This document shows, in pieces, positions 46,592 to 55,263 of a stretch of DNA of 64,000 nucleotides. The stretch lies in NCBI RefSeq assembly GCF_001767395.1, contig NZ_CP017014.1, forward strand, positions 3,356,501-3,420,500, read 5' to 3'. This DNA is from Rhodococcus sp. WMMA185. Its GTDB lineage: Bacteria; Actinomycetota; Actinomycetes; Mycobacteriales; Mycobacteriaceae. Position numbers and translations under genes: made by a program. Every line of letters starts with the position of its first letter. Positions within the stretch are counted from its first letter, which is position 1. The notes under the pieces are model-generated. The model was not told the DNA's origin. It did no database searches and saw only the letters and a list, made by a program, of their open reading frames with translations.

Positions 46592-47773
46592 GTGCGCGCT
46601 GTCATCATCGGGGCTGGCATCACCGGCGCCGCATGTGCACGTGCACTTGCGCGAGCAGGTTTCGCAGTTGCGGTCCTCGAGCGAGGTGCGGCCGTCGGTG
46701 GCACCTCGGCGATGTGCGAAGGAAACCTTCTCGTCTCTGACAAGGCGCCCGGCCCCGAACTCGCGCTCGCCCTGCACGCCGCCGATCGGTGGTACGCCCT
46801 GCGTGATGAATTGCGGGACGAGCTGGGACCGGACTTCCCATCCATCGAATACGAGAGAAAAAGCGGCCTCGTAGTAGCGACCACCCACACCGGCGCCAGG
46901 GCGCTGAAAACCTTCTCGGGAACCCAGCGCGCGGCCGGAGTCGAAGCGCGAGAATTGTCCGTCGATGACGCCGGCAAGCTCGAGCCGTTCCTAACCCGGG
47001 ACATCACGGCCGCCGTGCACTACCCGCAAGATGCGCAGGTCCAGCCTGCCGCCACGGCCGAGGCGCTACTCGCATCCGCGCGACGCGCCGGAACCGAAGT
47101 CCTGACCGGGGTGGAGGTGACAGGTGCGATGCGCGGCATCGACGGCCGGATCAACGGCGTATCTACCATGAACGGGCGCCACGGTGCGGACATCGTCATC
47201 AACGCCGCAGGGCCCTGGGCCGGTGCTGTCGCCTCCAGTTTGGGAGTTTCTCTTCCGGTCTTGCCCCGTCGTGGAATGGTGCTCGTCACCACCCGGATGC
47301 CACACAGGATCTTCCGCAAGGTCTACGACGCCGACTACGTCGGAGCCACGCAGTCGGGCGACGCCGACCTGCAGACGTCGACCGTCGTCGAATCCACCGC
47401 CGCTGGAAACGTTCTGATCGGTTCGTCCAGGCAGCGGATAGGGTTCGACGACCGTCTCGACCTCGGCGTAGTGCGTGAGATCGCCGCGAAATCCATGCGC
47501 CTGTTCCCCTTTCTCGCCGAGATGCAGATCCTGCGCACCTACGGCGGCTTTCGGCCCTACATGCCTGATCACCTCCCGGTCATCGGAGAGGACCCCCGTG
47601 TACCTGGTCTCTATCACGTGACCGGCCACGAGGGCGCCGGCATCGGTCTGTCGGTCGCGTCAGCGGACATTCTTCGCGCAAGGATCCTCGGCGAGGATTC
47701 GCCCGTCGACGCCGCCCCGTTCACCGTCGATCGCCCGACCCTCGTACCGCATCTACGGGAGATGGCTCGATGA
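46592..47773 (+). CDS. FAD-dependent D-hydroxyproline dehydrogenase subunit, LhpB/DAO type
   Basis: A 393-residue FAD protein of the D-amino-acid oxidase fold. FAD motif is AVIIGAGITGAACARALARA; MCEGNLLVSDKAPGPEL is characteristic of hydroxyproline dehydrogenase beta subunits. C-terminal GHEGAGIGLSVASADIL closes the FAD site. Expected to oxidise cis-4-hydroxy-D-proline to pyrroline-4-hydroxy-2-carboxylate with the next two proteins. GTG at 46592 is preferred to an ATG at 46565 because GAGGAGG precedes it and the extra residues do not fit. The stop overlaps the next start (ATGA). Sarcosine or octopine oxidase subunits are the main alternatives, made unlikely by the neighbours. Confidence 0.87.
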   Translation: MRAVIIGAGITGAACARALARAGFAVAVLERGAAVGGTSAMCEGNLLVSDKAPGPELALALHAADRWYALRDELRDELGPDFPSIEYERKSGLVVATTHTGARALKTFSGTQRAAGVEARELSVDDAGKLEPFLTRDITAAVHYPQDAQVQPAATAEALLASARRAGTEVLTGVEVTGAMRGIDGRINGVSTMNGRHGADIVINAAGPWAGAVASSLGVSLPVLPRRGMVLVTTRMPHRIFRKVYDADYVGATQSGDADLQTSTVVESTAAGNVLIGSSRQRIGFDDRLDLGVVREIAAKSMRLFPFLAEMQILRTYGGFRPYMPDHLPVIGEDPRVPGLYHVTGHEGAGIGLSVASADILRARILGEDSPVDAAPFTVDRPTLVPHLREMAR

Positions 47774-48108
47774 CCCCGCGTGCGGTGGACCAGAATCGGG
47801 ATCCGATTCGGCCCGCCCAAGCGGATGGCGTGACGATCTCATTCGAGGGCACCGACTACGACGGCATCCGCGGCCAATCGATCGCAGGGGTGCTGCTGGC
47901 CAACAACGTGCTCGACTGGCGCACGACGTCAAGTCGCGGCGAGGACAGGGGGCTGTTCTGTGGGATCGGTGTGTGCTTCGACTGCGTCGTGACCGTAGAC
48001 GGTTATCGCAACGTTCGCGCGTGCCAGCGAAAGGTTCATGGCGGCGAGCGCGTCGAACGCCAGCACGACCTGCTCCCGCGCCCGATCGAGGAGGTGGATG
48101 CACGGTGA
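47770..48108 (+). CDS. 2Fe-2S protein, small subunit of D-hydroxyproline dehydrogenase
   Basis: A 112-residue (2Fe-2S)-binding protein of the HcnA/SoxA-N type. Cluster ligands are in GLFCGIGVCFDCVVTVDG and the fourth Cys in VRACQRKV. It transfers electrons between the two flavin subunits in the heteromeric dehydrogenase. It overlaps the genes on both sides by four bases, so the three proteins are made as a coupled set. Confidence 0.88.
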   Translation: MTPRAVDQNRDPIRPAQADGVTISFEGTDYDGIRGQSIAGVLLANNVLDWRTTSSRGEDRGLFCGIGVCFDCVVTVDGYRNVRACQRKVHGGERVERQHDLLPRPIEEVDAR

Positions 48109-49553
48109 CGGACGTCCTGGTGGTCGGCGCCGGTCCAGCGGGCCTGGCCGCGGCAGTGGCTGCGAGGCGGCGCGGAGCTGCCGTGCGGATCATCGACGCC
48201 GCAGAGGGGCTCGGCGGTCAGTACTGGCGGCACCTACCCTCCTCACGACCGTCCGAGCGGGAGGAACTCCTCCACCACGGCTGGGACACCTTCGGGTCGC
48301 TCCGCGACGAGGTCTGTCAGGATCCCGACATCGTCGTCAGCATGCAGACCGAGGTCTGGGCGATCGAGCAGACGGCTGACAATCGGCTGCGCGTCAACCT
48401 CGCGCGCGGTGAGGCCGATGGCACCGGACGGTTGACCGAGGCCCTTGCCCCCGAGCAGTTGATCCTCGCCACCGGAGCACACGACCGTGCTCTTCCGGTG
48501 CCTGGGTGGACGCTTCCCGGCGTCTTCACCGCGGGCGCTGCCCAAGCGATGGCCAAAGGCGAGCGCATCGCAATCGGTGAGCGTGTCGTGGTCGCCGGAT
48601 CCGGGCCGTTCCTGCTTTCCGTGACCGCTTCCCTCGGCCAGGCGGGTGCGCGCGTCGTCGGGGTCTACGAAGCGTCCCGCTCGCGTGCCCTCGCTCGGCA
48701 CTGGCTGGCCCGGCCGTGGGAACTGGCCGGCGCCGCACACAAGATCGGTGAACTGGCCGAGTACGCCGTTCATCACATTCGAGGTCGTGTTCCGTACCGT
48801 ACTGGTCACGGAGTGGTCGCTGTCCACGGCACGGACCGGGTAGAGGCGGTGACTGTGGCGGTCCTCGACGAGCACTGGCGGGTCGTCACCGGAACTGAGC
48901 GCAGGATCGATTGCGATGCAGTCTGTTTCGGACACGGATTCGTTCCACGACTCGAACTGCCGATTGCTGCCGGATGCCACATCACCGAGCGGCGCTTCGT
49001 GCACGTAGATGCCTGCCAGCGCACGAGTGCCGACCGCGTCTTCGCGGTGGGTGAACTCACCGCGATCGGTGGTGCCGATCTGGCGCTCGCCCAAGGCGAG
49101 ATCGCCGGATGGGTGGCCGCGGGCGGCTCGCTCGATGACCGCGACATCAGGCGCGCTATCAGATCTCGAACCCGCGCAGAACAATTCGCCGATCGTATGG
49201 ACAGAGCGCATGCGATCGGCGATTGCTGGTCCGACTGGCTGGGCGACGACACCATCGTCTGCCGATGCGAGGACGTCGACGCCGGCACCCTGAAGCGGGT
49301 CGCCGCGGCGACCAACTCGACTGGCCTGCGCCCACTCAAGCTCAACACGCGAGCGGGTCTCGGCTTGTGCCAGGGACGGGTCTGCGGGCGCAATGTGGAG
49401 CAGATCCTTCTGGCCACACACGGGTGTGAGGAGTTCGCCGACGCCACCACCACCGATCGGCGACCTATCGCGACGCCGATACGAATCGCCGATCTCGCAC
49501 GAGCGCCCGAGCACCCCACCGATTCCGTCCTGAACCGACCCCGTTCTCAATAA
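48105..49553 (+). CDS. FAD/NAD(P)-binding alpha subunit of D-hydroxyproline dehydrogenase with BFD-like domain
   Basis: A 482-residue flavoprotein. FAD motif VLVVGAGPAGLAAAVAARRRG; second nucleotide motif VVVAGSGPFLLSVTASL; the C-terminal 80 residues carry a BFD-like 2Fe-2S domain, with TIVCRCEDVDAGTL and GLGLCQGRVCGRN supplying four cysteines. This is the LhpE-type partner of the preceding DAO-type and 2Fe-2S subunits. GTG at 48105 overlaps the previous stop (GTGA). Confidence 0.87.
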   Translation: MTDVLVVGAGPAGLAAAVAARRRGAAVRIIDAAEGLGGQYWRHLPSSRPSEREELLHHGWDTFGSLRDEVCQDPDIVVSMQTEVWAIEQTADNRLRVNLARGEADGTGRLTEALAPEQLILATGAHDRALPVPGWTLPGVFTAGAAQAMAKGERIAIGERVVVAGSGPFLLSVTASLGQAGARVVGVYEASRSRALARHWLARPWELAGAAHKIGELAEYAVHHIRGRVPYRTGHGVVAVHGTDRVEAVTVAVLDEHWRVVTGTERRIDCDAVCFGHGFVPRLELPIAAGCHITERRFVHVDACQRTSADRVFAVGELTAIGGADLALAQGEIAGWVAAGGSLDDRDIRRAIRSRTRAEQFADRMDRAHAIGDCWSDWLGDDTIVCRCEDVDAGTLKRVAAATNSTGLRPLKLNTRAGLGLCQGRVCGRNVEQILLATHGCEEFADATTTDRRPIATPIRIADLARAPEHPTDSVLNRPRSQ

Positions 49554-49586
49554 TCCGATATACGAAACCAATCCGAAGGAGTACCC

Positions 49587-50504
49587 ATGCCCGAACCCAC
49601 CATCGACCTCGGGGGCGTCATCGTCGCCACCGCGCTGGCCTTCAAAGAGGACGCTTCCGCTCCCGCAGGCCTCGCGGTCGACTACGACAAGTTCGGCGAA
49701 CACGTCGATTTCCTCATGAGCAATGGGTGTCGCGGCGTCGGCCCCAACGGCTCACTGGGAGAATATTCCTCGCTCACCGACGAAGAACGCCGCAAGGTTG
49801 TGCAGGTCGCGGTCGATGCGGTCGACGGACGCGGCGTCGTCGTCGCCGGAGCTCACGGGGTCGGTTGGCACCAGTCACAGACGTGGGCACGTCACGCGGC
49901 CGACGACGGTGCAGACGGCGTCCTGGTTCTGCCGCCCACCATTTACCGAGCCAACGACAACGAGGTGGTCGAGCACTTCCGCAAAGTTGCCGAGGTCGGA
50001 ATACCGATCATGGCCTATAACAATCCTTTCGACACCAAAGTCGACATCACGCCTGCACTCGTAGCGCAGATTGCCGAAATCCCCGAAGTGGTGGCCCTGA
50101 AGGAATTTTCCGGCGACGTACGTCGCGTCTACGAGATCTCCGAACTCTGCGATATCGACATCATCGCCGGCGCCGACGATGTTCTCTTCGAACTCATGGT
50201 CAACGGCGCGGTCGGGTGGTTCGCCGGATACCCGAATGCCTTCCCCAAGGAAGCAGTCGAATTGTACGAGCTGTGCTCCACCGGAAAGTGGCTCGAGGCG
50301 AAGGCGCTGTATCAGGAACTCGTCGCCGTCTTCCGCTGGGACTCACGAACAGAGTTCGTCCAAGCGATCAAGCTGTCGATGGATATCTGCGGCAACTCCT
50401 TCGGCGGTCGTACTCGTCCTCCGCGTGGACCGCTCAGCGATGCCCAGGCTGACCAGGTGAAGGCCGACACCGAACGTGCCCTCGCCGCCATCGCGCGGCG
50501 CTGA
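49587..50504 (+). CDS. DapA-family pyrroline-4-hydroxy-2-carboxylate deaminase (probable)
   Basis: A 305-residue class I aldolase-fold protein of the DHDPS family. Schiff-base Lys172 is in VVALKEFSGD, Tyr144 in IMAYNNPF, and the N-terminal motif is GPNGSLGEYSSLTDEER. In hydroxyproline pathways a DapA-family enzyme deaminates and ring-opens pyrroline-4-hydroxy-2-carboxylate to 2-oxoglutarate semialdehyde; the gene order supports this. A keto-deoxy sugar-acid dehydratase or aldolase would be the alternative. The ATG at 49587 has AAGGAG upstream. Confidence 0.88.
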   Translation: MPEPTIDLGGVIVATALAFKEDASAPAGLAVDYDKFGEHVDFLMSNGCRGVGPNGSLGEYSSLTDEERRKVVQVAVDAVDGRGVVVAGAHGVGWHQSQTWARHAADDGADGVLVLPPTIYRANDNEVVEHFRKVAEVGIPIMAYNNPFDTKVDITPALVAQIAEIPEVVALKEFSGDVRRVYEISELCDIDIIAGADDVLFELMVNGAVGWFAGYPNAFPKEAVELYELCSTGKWLEAKALYQELVAVFRWDSRTEFVQAIKLSMDICGNSFGGRTRPPRGPLSDAQADQVKADTERALAAIARR

Positions 50505-50531
50505 CACCGGAACGCCGGAGGCAGTAGCGAT

Positions 50532-51533
50532 ATGCGGTCGTCACGGATATTCCACGCCGTCGATTCCCATACCGAAGGCATGCCCACCCGTGTCATAACC
50601 GGTGGCGTAGGCGTGATTCCGGGTGAAACGATGAACGAGCGCCGCCTGCACTTCATCAAACACCTCGACCACATCAGACGCCTGCTCATGAACGAACCAC
50701 GCGGTCATGCCTCGATGTCCGGTGCCATCCTGCAACCACCGACCCGGAGCGACTGCGACCACGGCATCGTCTTCATCGAGGCGAGCGGCTGCCTGCCGAT
50801 GTGCGGTCACGGCACGATCGGCGTGGCCACCGTTCTGGTGGAAGCGGGCATGGTCGAGGTCACCGAACCCGTAACGACAATCCGGCTCGACACACCGGCG
50901 GGAGTCGTAGTCGCGAGGGTTCGGGTCGAGGAAGGGCGCGCGGTGCACGTGACGCTCGCGAACGTGGCGAGCTTCACCGAGCGCCTCGACCAGACCGTGG
51001 ACGTTCCCGGTTACGGTCCGATCCCCTACTCCCTCGCATTCGGCGGCAACTACTACGCGATGGTGAATCTGGACTCGGTCGGATTGCCGTTCGATCGAGC
51101 CCGGCAGCAGGACATCCTCGCTGCCGGGCTGTCCATCATGGACACGATCAACACCACCGCGCCACCGACGCACCCGACCATCGACGGCATCGACCACGTA
51201 CACCATGTCGAGTTCATCGCTCCGGGGTCCGATGCCGTCCGCTCTCGTCATGCGATGGTCATTCATCCCGGCTGGTTCGACCGATCTCCCTGCGGTACAG
51301 GGACGTGCGCGCGCATGGCCGAGCTGTACACGCGCGGCGAACTGCCCCTGCACACGGACTTCGTGAACGAGTCCTTCATCGGTTCGGAATTCACCGGACG
51401 TCTCGTCGACACCACCCGGGTCGGCGAGTACAACGCCGTCCTACCTGAGATCACAGGTCGCGCCTGGATCACCGGCACGGCTCAATACCTGCTCGATCCC
51501 CACGACCCGTTCCCTGCCGGGTTCGAATTCTAG
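50532..51533 (+). CDS. Proline racemase-family 4-hydroxyproline 2-epimerase
   Basis: A 333-residue proline racemase-fold protein. Both catalytic cysteines are present, Cys91 in LPMCGHGTIG and Cys254 in RSPCGTGTCARMA, which marks a racemase or epimerase rather than the Thr-containing 3-hydroxyproline dehydratases. It interconverts trans-4-hydroxy-L-proline and cis-4-hydroxy-D-proline, the first step of the pathway encoded around it. Start ATG at 50532, 27 bases after the preceding gene. Confidence 0.92.
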   Translation: MRSSRIFHAVDSHTEGMPTRVITGGVGVIPGETMNERRLHFIKHLDHIRRLLMNEPRGHASMSGAILQPPTRSDCDHGIVFIEASGCLPMCGHGTIGVATVLVEAGMVEVTEPVTTIRLDTPAGVVVARVRVEEGRAVHVTLANVASFTERLDQTVDVPGYGPIPYSLAFGGNYYAMVNLDSVGLPFDRARQQDILAAGLSIMDTINTTAPPTHPTIDGIDHVHHVEFIAPGSDAVRSRHAMVIHPGWFDRSPCGTGTCARMAELYTRGELPLHTDFVNESFIGSEFTGRLVDTTRVGEYNAVLPEITGRAWITGTAQYLLDPHDPFPAGFEF

Positions 51534-51543
51534 GAGTAACGAC

Positions 51544-53025
51544 ATGCCTGACGATGTGCTCCGGGATGCGGCTACCGCGTTCCCGCTCTTCGCCGCCACC
51601 ACACCGCATGAACGCGGCGCGGCCCTCGTCGTGGTAGCCGATGCGCTCGACGCCGCGGACGACGAACTCATCGCTCTCGCACAACAGGAGACCGGTCTGA
51701 CGGAGGCGCGGTTGCGCGGCGAACTGAACCGGACCACCCAGCAGTTGCGGTTGTTCGCTGAGGTCGTGGTCGAGGGTGCGTACCTCGATGCGCGTATCGA
51801 CGAATCCGATACCGAGTACGTCCTCGGTCCCAGGCCCGACCTTCGCAGGGTCAATGTTCCTCTGGGACCGGTACTGAACTACGCCGCATCGAACTTCCCC
51901 TTGGCGTTCTCTGTTGCGGGCGGCGACACCGCGGCCGCCCTCGCCGGGGGCAACCCCGTGGTCGTGAAGGCACACGAGGGCCATCCGCGACTCAGTGAAC
52001 TCACCGGACGGATCGTGCTGCACGCGCTACGGGATGCCGGAATGCCCGATGGCACGTTCGGGGTTCTGTACGGCCGCGAGGAGGGCATCGCCGCATTGAA
52101 GGACGAGCGTATCCGTGCCGCCTGTTTCACCGGCTCGACCTCGGTTGGCCGGATGCTCGCGGACATCGCAGCGGATCGTTCTGTGCCGATTCCCTTCTAC
52201 GGCGAGCTCGGGAGCGTCAACCCCGTGTTCGTTTCGCCGGCTGCGTTGAAGAATGATCCGGAGGGTCTCGCCCAAGGTTTCGTGGCGAGCGTTGCCGGGT
52301 CTTGCGGACAGTTGTGCACGAAGCCGGGATTCCTTCTCGTCCCGAACGTCGGGCCGTTGCGCGAATCGCTCGCCACAGCGAAGGACATCGCGGCGCACCG
52401 CATGCTCACCACAGGTACCACCGCCGGCTACAGCGATCGCCGCGATACGGTGCTCGCCGCACCCGGAGCAGAGGTGCTCGTCGAGGGCGGCGTCGAGGTG
52501 GACGAGGCGGGCCTCGGATGGGCCACACCGACGTTGGTTATCCTTCCCCTGAAGGCCGTCGAGGCCGCAATGAGCGCGGTCTTGGACGAGAGTTTCGGAC
52601 CATTGTCGGTGATCATCGAATATGGCGACGACCCGGACATCCTCCCGTCGGTCGCCGAGCGACTGTTTCCCGGCAATCTGACCGCGACGCTGCATCTCGG
52701 CCCGGACGAAGACACGACAGCGTGGAGCGAACTCGTGGACGCTCTGTCCCGCACCAGCGGACGCGTGCTCTTCGGCGGGTGGCCCACCGGGGTCTCCGTC
52801 ACCGCGGCCATGCAACACGGCGGTCCGTACCCATCAACGACGCGCGACGCGACCGCGGTCGGCACGGCCGCCATCGGGCGATTTCTCCGTGGGGTCTGCT
52901 ACCAGAATGCGCCCCGGTCGATCCTTCCGCCCGCGCTGCGCGACGACAACCCATGGAGGGTGCCACAGCGACGCAGCCCTGCCGGACTGTCGAGCGGTTG
53001 GGGCACGCTGACCGGAAGGTACTGA
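51544..53025 (+). CDS. 2-oxoglutarate semialdehyde dehydrogenase (probable)
   Basis: A 493-residue aldehyde dehydrogenase of the type III KGSADH group. General base Glu221 is in YGELGSVNPVF and nucleophile Cys258 in GSCGQLCTKPGF; VLNYAASNFPLAFSVAGGDTA is the cofactor segment diagnostic of this branch. It oxidises 2-oxoglutarate semialdehyde to 2-oxoglutarate, the last pathway step. The start lies ten bases after the epimerase stop, at ATG 51544. Confidence 0.92.
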   Translation: MPDDVLRDAATAFPLFAATTPHERGAALVVVADALDAADDELIALAQQETGLTEARLRGELNRTTQQLRLFAEVVVEGAYLDARIDESDTEYVLGPRPDLRRVNVPLGPVLNYAASNFPLAFSVAGGDTAAALAGGNPVVVKAHEGHPRLSELTGRIVLHALRDAGMPDGTFGVLYGREEGIAALKDERIRAACFTGSTSVGRMLADIAADRSVPIPFYGELGSVNPVFVSPAALKNDPEGLAQGFVASVAGSCGQLCTKPGFLLVPNVGPLRESLATAKDIAAHRMLTTGTTAGYSDRRDTVLAAPGAEVLVEGGVEVDEAGLGWATPTLVILPLKAVEAAMSAVLDESFGPLSVIIEYGDDPDILPSVAERLFPGNLTATLHLGPDEDTTAWSELVDALSRTSGRVLFGGWPTGVSVTAAMQHGGPYPSTTRDATAVGTAAIGRFLRGVCYQNAPRSILPPALRDDNPWRVPQRRSPAGLSSGWGTLTGRY

Positions 53026-53198
53026 GACCGAAGCTCATCGGGTCAACGTGGCTCGGGGATCTGCTCGCTTGTGGGTGTCGACACGATCACCGGCACTCGT
53101 TGGGACCTATCTGAGAGCTATTGCGGTCTATCAGCCGAATTTTCTCGAGAACCTGGATATTGTGGGACGCCGCGATCCACAAGACCAGGAGAGACCAG

Positions 53199-53639
53199 TT
53201 GAGCACATCGAACCCACATGACTGGAACGCAGACATAATCGCCGAATTTCGCGCCAACGAAGGCCGTGTCGGGGGGCAATTCGAAGGGGCGCCGCTGGTG
53301 CTGTTGCACCACGTCGGCCGAAAGTCGGGGCGCGCCATGGTGTCCCCCACGATGTACCTGCCGGACGAGACCGCTCCGGACAGAATCTATGTAATCGCCT
53401 CGAAGGCGGGCGCCCCCACGAACCCCGCCTGGTACTACAACCTCCTCGCCGCCGGCAATGCAGAAGTCGAGCGCGGCACCGAAACCTATCGCGTATCCGT
53501 CAGTGAGGTCACCGGCGACGAACGAGACACCGTCTTCGACGAACAAGCCCGCCGCTATCCAGGATTCGCTGTGTACGCACAGCGGACAGCGGGTGTCCGC
53601 ACGATTCCCGTTCTGGCACTCACCCGAATACGGGAATGA
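53199..53639 (+). CDS. DDN-family deazaflavin-dependent nitroreductase-like protein
   Basis: A 146-residue split-barrel protein resembling the actinobacterial F420-dependent DDN family (NEGRVGGQFEGAPLVLLHHVG, SPTMYLP, NPAWYYNLLAAGNAEVE). These small proteins bind F420 and often reduce quinones. The start is taken as TTG 53199, with AGGAGAG upstream; a longer frame from 53121 is less likely. It is convergent with ltp2, and the gap 53026-53198 shows nothing else. Whether it has a steroid or redox role is unknown. Confidence 0.82.
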   Translation: MSTSNPHDWNADIIAEFRANEGRVGGQFEGAPLVLLHHVGRKSGRAMVSPTMYLPDETAPDRIYVIASKAGAPTNPAWYYNLLAAGNAEVERGTETYRVSVSEVTGDERDTVFDEQARRYPGFAVYAQRTAGVRTIPVLALTRIRE

Positions 53640-53671
53640 CTCGACTCGCACGCGCCGTCGTCGACCAGCAC

Positions 53672-54841
53672 CTATGCCGTGAGCACCAGCCCCGACGTCG
53701 GAACACCGGTCCCGGCGGTGACGAGGACGTTCTGCACGTTCGAGGCCTGGTTCACGGATGTTCCACGAATTTGGCGCACAGCCTCGGCAATACCGTTCAT
53801 GCCGTGGATGTAGGCCTCACCGAGCTGACCACCGTGGGTGTTGAGCGGTAGCACTCCGTCGAGTTCGAGCGCACCGCCGGCGATGAAGTCCTTGGCCTCA
53901 CCGCGACCACAGAAGCCGAGTTCTTCGAGTTGCATCAATACGTATGGTGTGAAGTGGTCGTACAGCACGGCAACGTCCATGTCCTGCGGTCCGAGGCCGG
54001 CCTGCCGCCACAATTGCGCGCCCACAAGTTCCATCTCGGGCAACCCCGCTAGTTCGGGCCGGTAGTAGCTGGTCATAATGTACTGGTCGTTGCCGCTTCC
54101 CTGCGCCGCAGCCGCGATCACCGCCGGCTTCTGCCTCAGGTCCTTCGCCCGCTCAGGCGAGGTCACCACGATCGCCACACCGCCGTCGGACTCCTGGCAG
54201 CAATCGAGCAGATGCAGTGGTTCCGCGATGAAGCGCGAGTTCTGATGGTCGTCGAGCGAGATCGGTTTTCCGTAGAAGAACGCATCGGGGTTGTTGGCCG
54301 CGTGCTTGCGGTCGGTGACGGCAATGCGTCCGAAGTCCTCACTCGTGGCGCCGTATTCGTGCATGTACCGCTGGGCGACCATGGCGACGAACGCCGCCGG
54401 TGTCGACAGGCCGTGAGGGTAGGAGAACGCGTTATCCGTGCTGGACGAGCTCACCTGCCCCACCAAGCCCGAGTTCACCTGACCGAAACGCATCCCCGAC
54501 CGTTCGTTGAACGCACGATAGGCCACCACCACCTCGGCCACACCGGTCGCAACGGCCATTGCCGCCTGCTGCACCGTCGCGCACGCGGCGCCGCCACCGT
54601 AGTGGATGCGGCTGAAGAACGTGAGGTCCGGGATTCCCACCGATCGAGCAACTGCCGCTTCGGTATTGGTGTCCATCGTGAACGACGTCAGCCCGTCGAC
54701 ATCGGCGGGGGTCAGACCGGCGTCCTCGAGTGCGGCCGTGACAGCCTCCGCGGCAAGCCGTAGTTCACTGCGACCGGAGTTCTTCGAGAAGTCGGTGGCG
54801 CCGATGCCGGCGACAACAGCCTTGCCCGACAGACCGCTCAT
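53672..54841 (-). CDS. ltp2: Thiolase-fold steroid side-chain aldolase (Ltp2)
   Basis: A 389-residue thiolase-like lipid-transfer-type protein that lacks the thiolase cysteine pair and matches Ltp2 of the M. tuberculosis igr operon. Segments include GGGAACATVQQAAMAVATG, LDCCQESDGGVAIVV and NTHGGQLGEAYIHGMNG. It performs retro-aldol cleavage of the C22-CoA side-chain intermediate, using the DUF35 part of ChsH2. It is the last gene of the leftward operon and overlaps chsH1 by four bases. Confidence 0.94.
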   Translation of the reverse strand: MSGLSGKAVVAGIGATDFSKNSGRSELRLAAEAVTAALEDAGLTPADVDGLTSFTMDTNTEAAVARSVGIPDLTFFSRIHYGGGAACATVQQAAMAVATGVAEVVVAYRAFNERSGMRFGQVNSGLVGQVSSSSTDNAFSYPHGLSTPAAFVAMVAQRYMHEYGATSEDFGRIAVTDRKHAANNPDAFFYGKPISLDDHQNSRFIAEPLHLLDCCQESDGGVAIVVTSPERAKDLRQKPAVIAAAAQGSGNDQYIMTSYYRPELAGLPEMELVGAQLWRQAGLGPQDMDVAVLYDHFTPYVLMQLEELGFCGRGEAKDFIAGGALELDGVLPLNTHGGQLGEAYIHGMNGIAEAVRQIRGTSVNQASNVQNVLVTAGTGVPTSGLVLTA

Positions 54842-55263
54842 GCGCTCGCTCCGTTCGTCTGGTCGTTCAGGACCAGGGTCACCGTCGACGTGATGTGGTT
54901 GCCGAGACCGTTGCGGCCGACGATATCGAGTGTGATGATGCCGTCATCGTCCACCGATGCCACCGTTCCACTGATCGTCAGGATGTCGTAGGCGTACCAG
55001 GGCACCCCAAGGCGTAAAGCGATCGACTTGAGTACTGCCCTCGGGCCCGCCCAGTCGGTGACGAACCGCTGAACCAGTCCGGTATCGGTCAAGATGTTGG
55101 CGAAGATGTCTTTCGAACCACCTTCCTGCGCACGGTCGCGGTCGTGGTGGACATCCTGAAAGTCGCGGGTCGCGATCGCAGCGGACACCACGAATGTCGG
55201 GTCGGCTTTGATCGACAGCTCGGGAAGTTTCGTTCCCACTGCGACCTCGAGGGTGGAGGTCAT
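54838..55263 (-). CDS. chsH1: MaoC-like hydratase subunit ChsH1
   Basis: A 141-residue hot-dog protein. The hydratase segment is ATRDFQDVHHDRDRAQEGGSKD, with the catalytic Asp and His region, and SIALRLGVPWYAYDILTISG follows. With ChsH2 it forms the heteromeric enoyl-CoA hydratase that acts on the 3-carbon steroid side chain. ATG at 55263 overlaps the chsH2 stop (ATGA); the upstream extension of the frame is a shadow. Confidence 0.94.
   Translation of the reverse strand: MTSTLEVAVGTKLPELSIKADPTFVVSAAIATRDFQDVHHDRDRAQEGGSKDIFANILTDTGLVQRFVTDWAGPRAVLKSIALRLGVPWYAYDILTISGTVASVDDDGIITLDIVGRNGLGNHITSTVTLVLNDQTNGASA

Noticed and set aside
53121-53198. Longer start for the DDN-like gene
   Set aside because: The extra 26 residues do not fit the family and the TTG at 53199 has the better ribosome binding site.
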